Source: Phycisphaerae bacterium (GTDB taxonomy: Bacteria > Planctomycetota > Phycisphaerae > Phycisphaerales > SM1A02). From it: DNA of 7,900 bases. The notes beneath the pieces are model-generated. The model was not told where the DNA came from and searched no databases. It saw only the letters and a program-made list of their open reading frames with translations. The first letter of the stretch is position 1. Every line of letters begins with the position of its first letter. The stretch is taken from contig NZFT01000021.1 in NCBI GenBank assembly GCA_002690755.1, forward strand, positions 38,936 to 46,835. Reading direction: 5' to 3'. A program made the position numbers and the translations under genes. This document shows positions 1-6,458 of this stretch, piece by piece.

Positions 1-576
1 AACATTCCCGCCGGCCATCCGGCGCGTGATCCGATCGACAACTTCTTCATGGGCGAGCAGGAGGGCAGTCGGACCCTGCTCCGCACCCAGACTTCGACGG
101 TGCAGATCCGCACGCTCGAGACGCAGAAGCCGCCGGTGCGCATCATCGCGTGCGGCCGCGTCTACCGACCGGACACCCACGACGCGACCCACTACTCGAT
201 GTTCCACCAGGTCGAAGGGCTCTGCGTGGACCGGGGCGTGACCATGGTCGACCTGAAGACCACGCTCTTCCAGTTCGCCCGGGCGTACTTCGGGCCGGAG
301 GCGGAGGTCCGCATGCGGCCGAGCTTCTTCCCGTTCACCGAGCCCAGCGCCGAGGTGGACATGAAGATGAAGATCAAGGGCGAGTGGCAGTGGATCGAGA
401 TCGGCGGCTGCGGCATGGTCGATCCCAACGTGCTGGAAGCGGTGGGGGTCGATCCCGAGAAGTTCACCGGCTTCGCGTTCGGCCTCGGCATCGAACGCGT
501 CGCGATGCGGAAGTACGGCATCAGCGACATCCGCTGGCTCTACGAGAACGACGTCCGCTTCCTCGACCAGTTCTAG
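1..576 (+). CDS. pheS: Phenylalanyl-tRNA synthetase alpha subunit, C-terminal part (5' end outside window)
   Basis: This is the catalytic subunit of the heterotetrameric cytoplasmic enzyme that charges tRNA-Phe with phenylalanine using ATP. Frame 1 is open from the first base and ends at TAG 574-576, giving 191 residues. Visible landmarks, in order, are [12 protein letters not shown], the class II motif 2 region beginning [10 protein letters not shown] and ending MFHQVEG, the [12 protein letters not shown] segment, GCGMVDPNV, and motif 3 in [13 protein letters not shown]. The alanine of FAFG, which lines the phenylalanine pocket in the E. coli enzyme, is kept. The end RFLDQF matches the usual PheS C-terminus, so the gene is intact on this side; the N-terminal coiled coil and motif 1 lie upstream of the window. 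The next gene is convergent, so pheT does not follow, unlike the common pheST operon. Identity is essentially certain from motif order. Confidence 0.97.
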   Translation, partial: NIPAGHPARDPIDNFFMGEQEGSRTLLRTQTSTVQIRTLETQKPPVRIIACGRVYRPDTHDATHYSMFHQVEGLCVDRGVTMVDLKTTLFQFARAYFGPEAEVRMRPSFFPFTEPSAEVDMKMKIKGEWQWIEIGGCGMVDPNVLEAVGVDPEKFTGFAFGLGIERVAMRKYGISDIRWLYENDVRFLDQF

Positions 577-590
577 CTTGAGCGCTGCAG

Positions 591-605
591 CAGCCCTTCG
601 GGCTG
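591..605 (+). terminator. Short hairpin after pheS, possible terminator
   Basis: CAGCCC (591-596) and GGGCTG (600-605) form a perfect 6-bp stem around a TTC loop, starting 14 bases after the pheS stop codon. No T-rich tract follows (the next bases are ACTGGCTTTCG), so it is not a classical intrinsic terminator. Its position fits a transcript-end or RNA-stabilising hairpin. The function is inferred from position only. Confidence 0.35.
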
Positions 606-634
606 ACTGGCTTTCGTGGTCTCGGTCGGCGCGG

Positions 635-665
635 GGTGGACGCTCGCGTTGCTCGCGTGACCACC
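635..665. repeat. Stem-loop with internal direct repeat in convergent intergenic region
   Basis: GGTGG (635-639) pairs with CCACC (661-665) and ACGC (640-643) with GCGT (655-658), with a two-base GA bulge on the 3' side. The loop region carries a tandem near-repeat GCTCGCGT-T-GCTCGCGT. It lies between the convergent ends of pheS and the membrane protein gene and could contribute to transcript ends in either direction. No function can be assigned. Confidence 0.3.
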
Positions 666-682
666 GCGTTCGCGAGGTTCGA

Positions 683-716
683 ATCCAGCTGGCGGGTCCG
701 CGGACGGCCCCTGGAT
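683..716 (-). terminator. Interrupted hairpin 10 bases past the end of the DUF1648-type gene
   Basis: ATCCAG (683-688) and CTGGAT (711-716) form a 6-bp outer stem, extended by GGC (691-693) with GCC (707-709) after a small internal loop. Read on the minus strand it starts 10 bases after the stop codon of the membrane protein gene. There is no T-tract, so any terminator role is tentative. Confidence 0.3.
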
Positions 717-726
717 CGGGATCCAC

Positions 727-1260
727 TCACGCCGCCTTGAACGACGCCCGGAAGTACCAGCCGAGCAGGGGCAGCCAGGGCAGCGTGGCGAAGGCCACGA
801 TGCCGGCGGCCGAGGGCGATTTGCCGGTGATCGCGCCCTGCACGATCGAGATCTCGATGAACAGGAAGAGTCCGCCGATCAGCACGCCGCACCAGCCGAG
901 CAGCCGGTTGATGAGGCGGTACTGGGCCTCGGCGTTCTCCTCGGTGATCTCGACGATGGTGTTCGAGAACCAGGGCCAGTGCTGCACGGCGCGGAGGATC
1001 GTGCAGATCAGCAGCCCGACCGCGGGCATCAGGAAGATCGTGGCCGCCGGACCGGTCGAAACGACCTGGCCGGCACCGTTGAACTTGGTGGGGATCGTCG
1101 CGGGCAGGCCCGGATACTGCCAGAGCGCGTAGCCGATCGAGCAGAGCACGAGGTAGAGGGTGGTGCCGTCCAGCAGCCGGTCCACCCGGTTCCGGGCCGG
1201 CCGGATCTTCGGTCGCTTGAACTTGTTCTGGAAGATGCCGCCGTACTTCGTCATGGTCAT
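727..1260 (-). CDS. DUF1648-type integral membrane protein
   Basis: The protein is predicted to be an inner-membrane protein of 177 residues; its role is unknown. A basic N-terminal segment (residues about 13-28, rich in Lys and Arg) is followed by four hydrophobic segments at roughly residues 33-47, 72-89, 121-141 and 151-168. The sequence LPATIPTKFNGAGQV (residues 52-66), just after the first helix, resembles the LPxxIPxHxN..G motif of DUF1648, found in SdpI-like and other small membrane proteins, but with Lys where His is usual. I chose ATG at 1258-1260. A second ATG at 1252-1254 and a TTG at 1276-1278 are in frame, and no clear Shine-Dalgarno sequence separates them. The gene is convergent with pheS and lies downstream of the sugar-binding protein gene on the same strand, but a strong hairpin between them argues for separate transcription. 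The coding call is firm; the family call is moderate. Confidence 0.75.
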   Translation of the reverse strand: MTMTKYGGIFQNKFKRPKIRPARNRVDRLLDGTTLYLVLCSIGYALWQYPGLPATIPTKFNGAGQVVSTGPAATIFLMPAVGLLICTILRAVQHWPWFSNTIVEITEENAEAQYRLINRLLGWCGVLIGGLFLFIEISIVQGAITGKSPSAAGIVAFATLPWLPLLGWYFRASFKAA

Positions 1261-1297
1261 GCCGCGTGAATGTAGCAATCCGTTCCTGGAAACGAGG

Positions 1298-1334
1298 GCG
1301 ACCCGGCCCCGGAGATGCTCTGGGGCCGGGTCGC
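1298..1334 (-). terminator. Perfect 13-bp inverted repeat, likely terminator of the sugar-binding protein gene
   Basis: GCGACCCGGCCCC (1298-1310) and GGGGCCGGGTCGC (1322-1334) are exact reverse complements around an 11-base loop. On the minus strand this very stable hairpin lies 47 bases past the stop codon of the binding-protein gene and 38 bases before the start of the DUF1648-type gene. The bases that follow in that direction (CCTCGTTTCC) are only weakly T-rich. It is therefore either a terminator with a poor U-tract or a stable 3' end that protects the binding-protein mRNA. Confidence 0.65.
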
Positions 1335-1356
1335 GTCGATGTTCGTCGTCATCGGT

Positions 1357-1374
1357 GGCCGGCGGGGGCCGGCC
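1357..1374 (-). repeat. GC-only 7-bp hairpin directly after the binding-protein gene
   Basis: GGCCGGC (1357-1363) and GCCGGCC (1368-1374) form a perfect stem with a four-base loop, starting 6 bases past the stop codon of the binding-protein gene on the minus strand. With the larger hairpin at 1298-1334 it makes a two-hairpin 3' region. A role in transcript stability or termination is inferred. Confidence 0.4.
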
Positions 1375-1380
1375 GCCGGA

Positions 1381-2406
1381 TCAGAAGACGCTGTTCGGGA
1401 AGTAGTACTTCTCTGCGTTGTCGGGCAGGATGAGCTCGACGTCGATCATGAGATGCTGCGGCATGAACCGCATGATGCTCTCGCGGTTGCCGTCCTCGAG
1501 GACGCCCACCGCGAGCTGGATGCCGGTCGCGATCATCGAGGGGGGATAGGTGATGTCCGCGGGGAACATCGGATCGTTCGCCATGACCCGGGCGACGATG
1601 TCCTTCATGCCGGCACCGCCGAGGATCCACATCTCCTTCTCGCGGCCGGCTTCGACGATCGCCTGTTCGGCACCGAGCGCCATGTCGTCGTCACTCGCCC
1701 AGACCGCATCGATGTTCTTCTCCTTGACGAGGATGGTCTGCATCACGTCGAGGGACTTCGCCCGGTTCCACATCCCGGAGTCCTGGCCGACGATCTTGAT
1801 GTCGGGGTGCATGGCGAAGACTTCCTTCGCCGCGTCGACCCGGGCGGTGTTCACGGTGCAGGGGATGCCTTCGAGGATGACGATGTTGCCCTTGCCGCCG
1901 AGCTTCTCGACCATGAACTCGGCGCTCTTCCGACCGAAGGAGGCGTTGTCGCCTTCGAGGAAGATGTCGGCGACCGGTTCGAGGAAGCCACGATCGACGT
2001 TCACGATCAGGATGCCCTTCTCGTGGGCCTGCTTGGCGATGGGGGTGAGGGGGGCGCTCTCGGTGCAGAGGATCACGAGACCGTCGACCCCGCGGGTCAT
2101 CATGTTCTCGATGTCCTGGATCTGCTTCGAGGGCGTCTCCGCGGTCTGGAAGACCCACTCGACGTCGGGGTACAGCTCCATGGCCTGCTTGGCCCACCAC
2201 ACCACGCCGGCGGTCCAGCCGTGGTCGGCGGCGGGAATGCTCACGCCGATGCGGACCGGCTTCTGCAGCTTGGTGGCGACGGCTTCGACGTCGACGCCGC
2301 CGGTGGCGGCGGTCGGGGTCGGGTTGGTGCCTGAATCACCACAGCCGGCGAGGATCGCGGCGGTGCCGGCGGCGGCGGCGAGGAACAGTCTTCGAATCGG
2401 ATTCAT
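1381..2406 (-). CDS. Sugar ABC transporter substrate-binding lipoprotein (RbsB-like)
   Basis: This is a periplasmic-type binding protein of the Peripla_BP_4 class, expected to deliver a sugar or sugar-like ligand to the CUT2 permease and ATPase encoded at 3928-6458. It has 341 residues, normal for the family. The N-terminus has Arg5-Arg6, a hydrophobic core and the lipobox LAGC at 19-22, so Cys22 is the probable lipidation site. A Thr/Pro-rich linker (about 27-35) leads to the binding domain, which starts near VRIGVSIPA (51-59). Candidate ligand contacts, by family resemblance, are Trp64, Trp70-Trp71, Asp138-Arg139 in NVDRG, Asn154, Arg189, Trp213-Arg215 and the acidic run 239-241 before MALGAEQA. 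The ATG at 2404-2406 has AGGAG six bases upstream. The gene diverges from the sulfatase gene. The ligand cannot be read from the sequence; ribose, inositol, galactose or a desulfated sugar are all possible. Confidence 0.9.
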   Translation of the reverse strand: MNPIRRLFLAAAAGTAAILAGCGDSGTNPTPTAATGGVDVEAVATKLQKPVRIGVSIPAADHGWTAGVVWWAKQAMELYPDVEWVFQTAETPSKQIQDIENMMTRGVDGLVILCTESAPLTPIAKQAHEKGILIVNVDRGFLEPVADIFLEGDNASFGRKSAEFMVEKLGGKGNIVILEGIPCTVNTARVDAAKEVFAMHPDIKIVGQDSGMWNRAKSLDVMQTILVKEKNIDAVWASDDDMALGAEQAIVEAGREKEMWILGGAGMKDIVARVMANDPMFPADITYPPSMIATGIQLAVGVLEDGNRESIMRFMPQHLMIDVELILPDNAEKYYFPNSVF

Positions 2407-2412
2407 GCGGGG

Positions 2413-2417
2413 CTCCT
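2413..2417 (-). promoter_or_regulatory. Ribosome binding site of the sugar-binding protein gene
   Basis: CTCCT on the plus strand reads AGGAG on the coding strand, six bases before the ATG at 2404-2406. It supports this start, which also gives a complete lipoprotein signal peptide. Confidence 0.75.
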
Positions 2418-2447
2418 GTCTCTTCTCGTTCGGTCTGATCGGGGGAA

Positions 2448-2465
2448 TCCGGTGGGGTCACCGGA
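2448..2465. promoter_or_regulatory. Inverted repeat in the divergent intergenic region (candidate operator or leader hairpin)
   Basis: TCCGGTG (2448-2454) and CACCGGA (2459-2465) are exact reverse complements with a GGGT spacer. The site lies 41 bases upstream of the binding-protein ATG and 57 bases upstream of the sulfatase ATG. It could be a repressor or activator site between the divergent genes, or a hairpin in the 5' leader of the binding-protein mRNA. The sequence is seen directly; the role is inferred. Confidence 0.4.
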
Positions 2466-2477
2466 ACGCGGAGTCTA

Positions 2478-2510
2478 ACCGCACGAACGAACATCACGCC
2501 GCCGTGCGGT
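2478..2510. promoter_or_regulatory. Inverted repeat ending at the sulfatase ribosome binding site
   Basis: ACCGCAC (2478-2484) and GTGCGGT (2504-2510) are exact reverse complements separated by 19 bases. The right arm abuts the AGGGTGG ribosome binding site of the sulfatase gene at 2511-2517. A spaced dyad of this kind may be a DNA operator; if it is transcribed, the stem could affect access to the ribosome binding site. No convincing -35/-10 pair could be picked on either strand of this region. Confidence 0.35.
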
Positions 2511-2517
2511 AGGGTGG
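2511..2517 (+). promoter_or_regulatory. Ribosome binding site of the sulfatase gene, deciding its start
   Basis: AGGGTGG lies five bases before ATG 2523-2525. It favours that ATG over the in-frame GTG at 2514-2516, which sits inside this motif and has no comparable purine-rich run upstream. Confidence 0.6.
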
Positions 2518-2522
2518 CCGAT

Positions 2523-3914
2523 ATGAACGGAACCATCACCGCCGGTCTGCTCGGTTCGCTCCTCGCCACGGTTCCGGCCTCGCCGGTCCCGAAATCGGCT
2601 TCCGGCGATCGCGATCGCCCGCCGAACGTGGTCGTCTTCTTCACCGACGATCAGGGATTCGGTGATCTCTCCTGCTTCGGGCATCCGACGATCCACACCC
2701 CGAACGTCGATCGCATGGCCGCCGAAGGCGTGAAGCTGACGCAGTTCTACGTCGCTTCGCCGGTGTGCTCGCCGTCGCGGGCGGCCCTGCTGACCGGTTG
2801 CTATCCGAAACGGGTGGGGATGCACGAGCACGTCATCTTCCCCGCCTACGACCACGGGCTCCATCCGGACGAGACGACCATCGCGGACGCGCTCTCGGAA
2901 GCGGGCTACGCGACGGGATGCTTCGGCAAGTGGCACCTCGGACATCGCCCCGGACTGCTGCCCACCAGCCAGGGGTTCGACACGTTCTTCGGGATTCCCT
3001 ACTCGAACGACATGAGCCAGTTCCATCGACCCGGGGGAAACGGATACCGCCACAGCCTCCCGCTGCTGCGCGACGAGGCGGTGATCGAATGGGAGCCCGA
3101 CCAACGTCTGCTCACCCGACGCTGCACCGAGGAGGCCGTCGCCTTCATCGACGCGCACGCCGATCAACCGTTCTTCGTCTACGTGCCGCACGCGATGCCG
3201 CACATCCCGATCTACGCGTCCGAGGCATTCGCCGGTCGCAGTCCGCGGGGCACCTACGGCGACGTGATCGAGGAGATCGACTGGAGCGTGGGCGAGGTGC
3301 TCGACGCGCTCGAGCGACACGGCGTCGACGACGAGACGCTGGTCATCTTCACCACCGACAACGGCCCCTGGCTCCCCTTCAAGGAACGCGGCGGCTCCGC
3401 GGGTCTGCTTGCCGGTGGAAAGGGCGGGAATCTCGAGGGGGGGCAGCGGGTGCCGTTCGTCGCGCGGTATCCCGACCGGATTCCCGCCGGTCTGGTCCAG
3501 CGGGCGGTCGCGACCACCATGGATCTGCTGCCGACGATCGCGGGACTGGCCGGCGTGACGCTCGGCGATGATCGACCGATCGACGGCCACGACATCATGC
3601 CGCTGCTCGAAGGCCTCGAGGGCGTCGAATCGCCGACCGCCTCGTTCCTCTACTACACCGCCCGCGGCGAACTCGCGGGGATCCGCCGCGGGCGATGGAA
3701 GCTGCTGCTCGAGCCGGGCACCCTGCACGACGTCGAATCCGACGTGGGCGAGCAGTGGAATCGGGCGGACCGGCATCCGGAACTCGTGGCGGAACTTCGG
3801 CGACTCGCCGTCGAGCGGGACGCCACGATCACCGCGGGGGCCCGCCCGGTGCTCGAGGTCGAGGAGACGATCTGGGATCCGGCCACGGTGGTCCGACCGA
3901 CGGCCTCGCCCTGA
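2523..3914 (+). CDS. Type I (formylglycine-dependent) sulfatase
   Basis: This enzyme hydrolyses a sulfate ester; the substrate is unknown but is probably a sulfated carbohydrate or aryl sulfate. It has 463 residues from ATG 2523, a normal family length. The core begins near NVVVFFTDDQGFGDLS, with metal ligands Asp42-Asp43. The signature CSPSRAALLTG starts at Cys82, the residue that must be converted to formylglycine by a separate maturase not present here. Other expected elements are GKWHLG (135-140, Lys136 and His138), PHAMPHIP (222-229), TDNGPW (278-283, Asp279 and Asn280 as metal ligands) and GGKGG with Lys300. The N-terminus (about residues 5-17) is hydrophobic and ends near small residues, like a weak export signal, but has no basic residue before the core. 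The gene diverges from the binding-protein gene and converges with the permease gene, 13 bases from its stop. The family call is secure; substrate and export are inferred. Confidence 0.95.
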   Translation: MNGTITAGLLGSLLATVPASPVPKSASGDRDRPPNVVVFFTDDQGFGDLSCFGHPTIHTPNVDRMAAEGVKLTQFYVASPVCSPSRAALLTGCYPKRVGMHEHVIFPAYDHGLHPDETTIADALSEAGYATGCFGKWHLGHRPGLLPTSQGFDTFFGIPYSNDMSQFHRPGGNGYRHSLPLLRDEAVIEWEPDQRLLTRRCTEEAVAFIDAHADQPFFVYVPHAMPHIPIYASEAFAGRSPRGTYGDVIEEIDWSVGEVLDALERHGVDDETLVIFTTDNGPWLPFKERGGSAGLLAGGKGGNLEGGQRVPFVARYPDRIPAGLVQRAVATTMDLLPTIAGLAGVTLGDDRPIDGHDIMPLLEGLEGVESPTASFLYYTARGELAGIRRGRWKLLLEPGTLHDVESDVGEQWNRADRHPELVAELRRLAVERDATITAGARPVLEVEETIWDPATVVRPTASP

Positions 3915-3927
3915 GTGGTCGTCGGCG

Positions 3928-4974
3928 TCAGTTCGCCCGGCCGCGTTGGATCAGCACCGCGAGGATGATGATCACGCCCTTGACGAAGCCCTGCCAGTAG
4001 ACCTCGACGTCGGCGAGGGTGAGCATGTTGCTGATCATGATCAGGATCAGCACGCCGAGCATCGTGCCCCAGACCCGGCCGCGGCCTCCGGTCATCGCGG
4101 TACCGCCGATCACCACCGCCGCGATCGCGTCGAGTTCCGCGAGATGGCCGACCCCCGAGCTCGACACCGAGTTCATTCGGGTGAGCGACATCAGGGCGGC
4201 GACGCCCGCGCAGGCGCCGACCAGCACGTAGGACCAGGTGCGAACGCGATTGACTGCGATGCCGCTGTAGCGGGCCGCGGTCTCGTTCGAACCGACCGCG
4301 ATGAAGTGCCGTCCCAGCCGGGTCCGGCTCAGCAGGAGCTGGCCCGCGATCACCACCGCGAAGAAGATCAGGATGTTCCAGTAGAAGACCACGGGCTGGC
4401 CGTAGTAGTCGATGACCCCGGGGATCTCGAGGCCCCCGCGACCGAAGGTCTGCAGCGCGGTGAGGCCGTCCGCGGCCCGGATCTCGCCGCCCTCGGCGAT
4501 CGCGAGGGTCACGCTGCGGAAGCCGATCAGACCCGCGAGGGTGACGATGAAGGCGGGGATTCGACCGATGGTCACCAGCAGGCCGTTGAGCAGGCCGCAC
4601 GCCGCCCCGAGTCCGATCCCGGTCGCGAGTCCGACGATGACCGCGAGGACCTCGTTGACGCCGCCTCCGTCGAACAGGGCGTTCATGGTGATCATGCCGA
4701 CCGCCGCCCCGAACGCCATGACCGCGCCGACCGAGAGATCGATGCCGCCCGCGATGATCACGATCGTCATGCCGACCGCGATCACGCCGATGTCCGCGTT
4801 CTGGTTCAGGAGGTTCCGAAGGTTCTCCGGCTTCAGGAACGTCTCGGACTGCGTGACCGCGTTGTAGCCGAACAGGGCGACGAACGCGATGACCACGCCG
4901 AAGCGTTCGAGTCCCGACAACGCGAAGCGCCAACCTGCGGCGACCTTGTTTCGATTCACGGTTCCGTCGCTCAT
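3928..4974 (-). CDS. Sugar ABC transporter permease (RbsC-like, BPD_transp_2 family)
   Basis: This is the inner-membrane channel subunit of a CUT2-type importer, expected to work as a dimer with the double ATPase encoded just upstream. It has 348 residues, mostly in hydrophobic segments from about residue 24 to 343. Family landmarks are GMTIVIIAGGIDLSVGA (68-84), IPAFIVTLAG (139-148), the cytoplasmic-loop motif starting ELDAIAAVVIGG and running through TAMTGGRG (280-299), and a basic C-terminus. The start ATG 4972-4974 overlaps the ATPase stop as ATGA and is preceded by GGAGGAG, which indicates translational coupling. The stop codon lies 13 bases from the sulfatase stop on the opposite strand, and I see no strong terminator between them, so its transcript may run antisense into the sulfatase gene. 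The family call is secure; the substrate is unknown. Confidence 0.95.
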   Translation of the reverse strand: MSDGTVNRNKVAAGWRFALSGLERFGVVIAFVALFGYNAVTQSETFLKPENLRNLLNQNADIGVIAVGMTIVIIAGGIDLSVGAVMAFGAAVGMITMNALFDGGGVNEVLAVIVGLATGIGLGAACGLLNGLLVTIGRIPAFIVTLAGLIGFRSVTLAIAEGGEIRAADGLTALQTFGRGGLEIPGVIDYYGQPVVFYWNILIFFAVVIAGQLLLSRTRLGRHFIAVGSNETAARYSGIAVNRVRTWSYVLVGACAGVAALMSLTRMNSVSSSGVGHLAELDAIAAVVIGGTAMTGGRGRVWGTMLGVLILIMISNMLTLADVEVYWQGFVKGVIIILAVLIQRGRAN

Positions 4975-6458
4975 GCCACGTTCTCCTCCACCCCGGCGGC
5001 CAGTCGCATGATCGACTTCTCGGTCGCGGTGGGACCGTCCACCACGCCGACCAGCCTTCCCTGTCGCATCACGGCGATGCGATGGCAGAGCCCGAGCAGT
5101 TCGGGAAGTTCGCTCGAGATCACCACGCAGGCCAGTCCGTCGGACGCGAACTTCGAGATGAGGTGGTAGAGCTCCCGCTTCGCGCCCACGTCGACGCCCC
5201 GGGTCGGCTCGTCGAGCAGCAGGACCGCGGGCTTCGCATCGAGGCGGCTCGCGACCGCGAACTTCTGCTGGTTGCCGCCGGAGAGACTTCGAATCGGGCC
5301 GCGGGAATCCGGACAGCGGATGTCGAGTCGTTCGATCCAGTCCGCGGTGGCCCGGCGTTCCCGGCCGCGGTTCGGAATCACCCGGCCGTAGGCTTCGAGA
5401 TTCGGAAGCGTGGTGTTCTCGATGCAGGAGAGATCCACCAGGATGCCGCGGCCCTTGCGGTCCTCGCTCACGTAGGCGACGCCTCGGTCGAGGGCGTGGC
5501 GGGCGGAGCGGAATCTGACGACCTCGCCGTCCAGTCGCACCGTGCCGCCCGAGATGGAGCGAAGCCCCACGATCGCCTCCGCGATCTCCGTCCGGCCGCT
5601 GCCGACGAGCCCGGCGAGTCCGACGATCTCGCCCGGGGCGACCTCGAGGTCCACGCCCGTCGCGTGATCGGGGACCGAGAGATCGCGGATCGAAAGCCGT
5701 GGTTCGGTGGCGTCCGGCGTGGTGCGGGGCGGATAGACGTCGACGAGGTCGCGACCGACCATCAACGAGGCGAGTCGATCCGCGTCGGCGTCCGCGGGCG
5801 TCGTCTCCGCGACCACGCGTCCGTCGCGAAGGACGGTGATCCGGTCGCAGAGATCGAGCACTTCGGGGAGGAGGTGGGAGATGTACACGATGGCCACGCC
5901 GCGCTCGCGGAGTCGCCGCACGAGCCGGAAGAGCAGGGTCGTCTCACGTTCCGAGAGGACCGCGGTCGGCTCGTCGAGAATCAGGACCCGCGTCTCCTGC
6001 GACAGCGCCTTGGCGATCTCCACCAGTTGCTGCTGGGCCACCGGAAGCTCGCCGACCCGGGATCTCGGATCGATGGACGCGCCGATCTCCTCAAGGAGTT
6101 TCGACGCCTCGGCCCGCATGCGGCCGAGATCCACGAATCCCAGTCGTCGTGGCTCGCGGCCCAGCAGGATGTTCTCGGCCACCGAGAGGTCTTCGACGAG
6201 GTTCAGCTCCTGATGAATCATCACCACGCCCGCCCGGCTGGCGTCGTTGACGTTCCGCGGTCGGTAGGGCCGGCCTTCAAGGGCGAGCGTGCCGTCATCC
6301 GGCGGCTGGATCCCGGCGAGGATCTTCATCAGGGTGCTCTTGCCCGCGCCGTTCTCACCGATCACCCCGTGTACCTCCCCGGCCTTCACGTCGAGCCGTA
6401 CGCCATCGAGGGCGCGGACCGCGGGGAACTGCTTCGTGATGTCGACGATGTCCAGCAC
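4971..6458 (-). CDS. Sugar ABC transporter ATP-binding protein with two nucleotide-binding domains (RbsA/MglA-like)
   Basis: This cytoplasmic protein powers sugar import by ATP hydrolysis and carries two ABC domains in one chain of 495 residues, the usual CUT2 length. Domain 1 has Walker A GENGAGKST (34-42), Q-loop Gln83, a degenerate signature ELPVAQQQ (137-144), Walker B LILDEP (159-164) and H-loop His195. Domain 2 has the degenerate Walker A GLVGSGRTE (283-291, Arg for Lys), EDRKGRGI (332-339), signature LSGGNQQK (392-399), Walker B LLLDEPTRG (413-421) and Ser instead of the switch His in ISSELPE. These departures are typical of RbsA/MglA, where the second site is catalytically weak. The start is GTG 6456-6458, the first possible start after the in-frame stop shared with the PKS gene. 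It has no Shine-Dalgarno match upstream. The stop overlaps the permease start. Confidence 0.95.
   Translation of the reverse strand: MLDIVDITKQFPAVRALDGVRLDVKAGEVHGVIGENGAGKSTLMKILAGIQPPDDGTLALEGRPYRPRNVNDASRAGVVMIHQELNLVEDLSVAENILLGREPRRLGFVDLGRMRAEASKLLEEIGASIDPRSRVGELPVAQQQLVEIAKALSQETRVLILDEPTAVLSERETTLLFRLVRRLRERGVAIVYISHLLPEVLDLCDRITVLRDGRVVAETTPADADADRLASLMVGRDLVDVYPPRTTPDATEPRLSIRDLSVPDHATGVDLEVAPGEIVGLAGLVGSGRTEIAEAIVGLRSISGGTVRLDGEVVRFRSARHALDRGVAYVSEDRKGRGILVDLSCIENTTLPNLEAYGRVIPNRGRERRATADWIERLDIRCPDSRGPIRSLSGGNQQKFAVASRLDAKPAVLLLDEPTRGVDVGAKRELYHLISKFASDGLACVVISSELPELLGLCHRIAVMRQGRLVGVVDGPTATEKSIMRLAAGVEENVA
4983..4989 (-). promoter_or_regulatory. Ribosome binding site of the permease gene, inside the ATPase gene
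   Basis: CTCCTCC on the plus strand reads GGAGGAG on the coding strand, eight bases before the permease ATG and within the last codons of the ATPase gene. With the ATGA overlap it supports coupled translation of ATPase and permease. Confidence 0.7.

Noticed and set aside
676..690. GGTTCGAATCC in the intergenic region resembles the T-arm of a tRNA.
   Set aside because: The flanking bases pair for only two positions (CGAGG against CCAGC), and there is no anticodon arm or acceptor stem around it. The motif is also its own near reverse complement. No tRNA or clear tRNA fragment can be supported.
1315..2334. A 339-codon plus-strand open frame antisense to the sugar-binding protein.
   Set aside because: Its Asp/His/Val/Leu-rich composition is typical of a mirror frame, and the minus-strand gene has a lipobox, a ribosome binding site and family motifs.
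2514..2522. GTG at 2514-2516 as the sulfatase start.
   Set aside because: It lies within the AGGGTGG motif that serves the ATG at 2523 and has no ribosome binding site of its own. It would add only three residues.
2475..3776. A 433-codon minus-strand open frame antisense to the sulfatase.
   Set aside because: The translation is Arg/Val/Glu-rich with no recognisable motif, and the sulfatase on the other strand has every expected active-site element.
3568..5169. A 533-codon plus-strand open frame covering the end of the sulfatase, the whole permease and part of the ATPase.
   Set aside because: It is a shadow of real genes in GC-rich DNA. Its translation is Asp/Arg/Glu-rich low complexity with no domain, and the overlapped genes carry full sets of family motifs.
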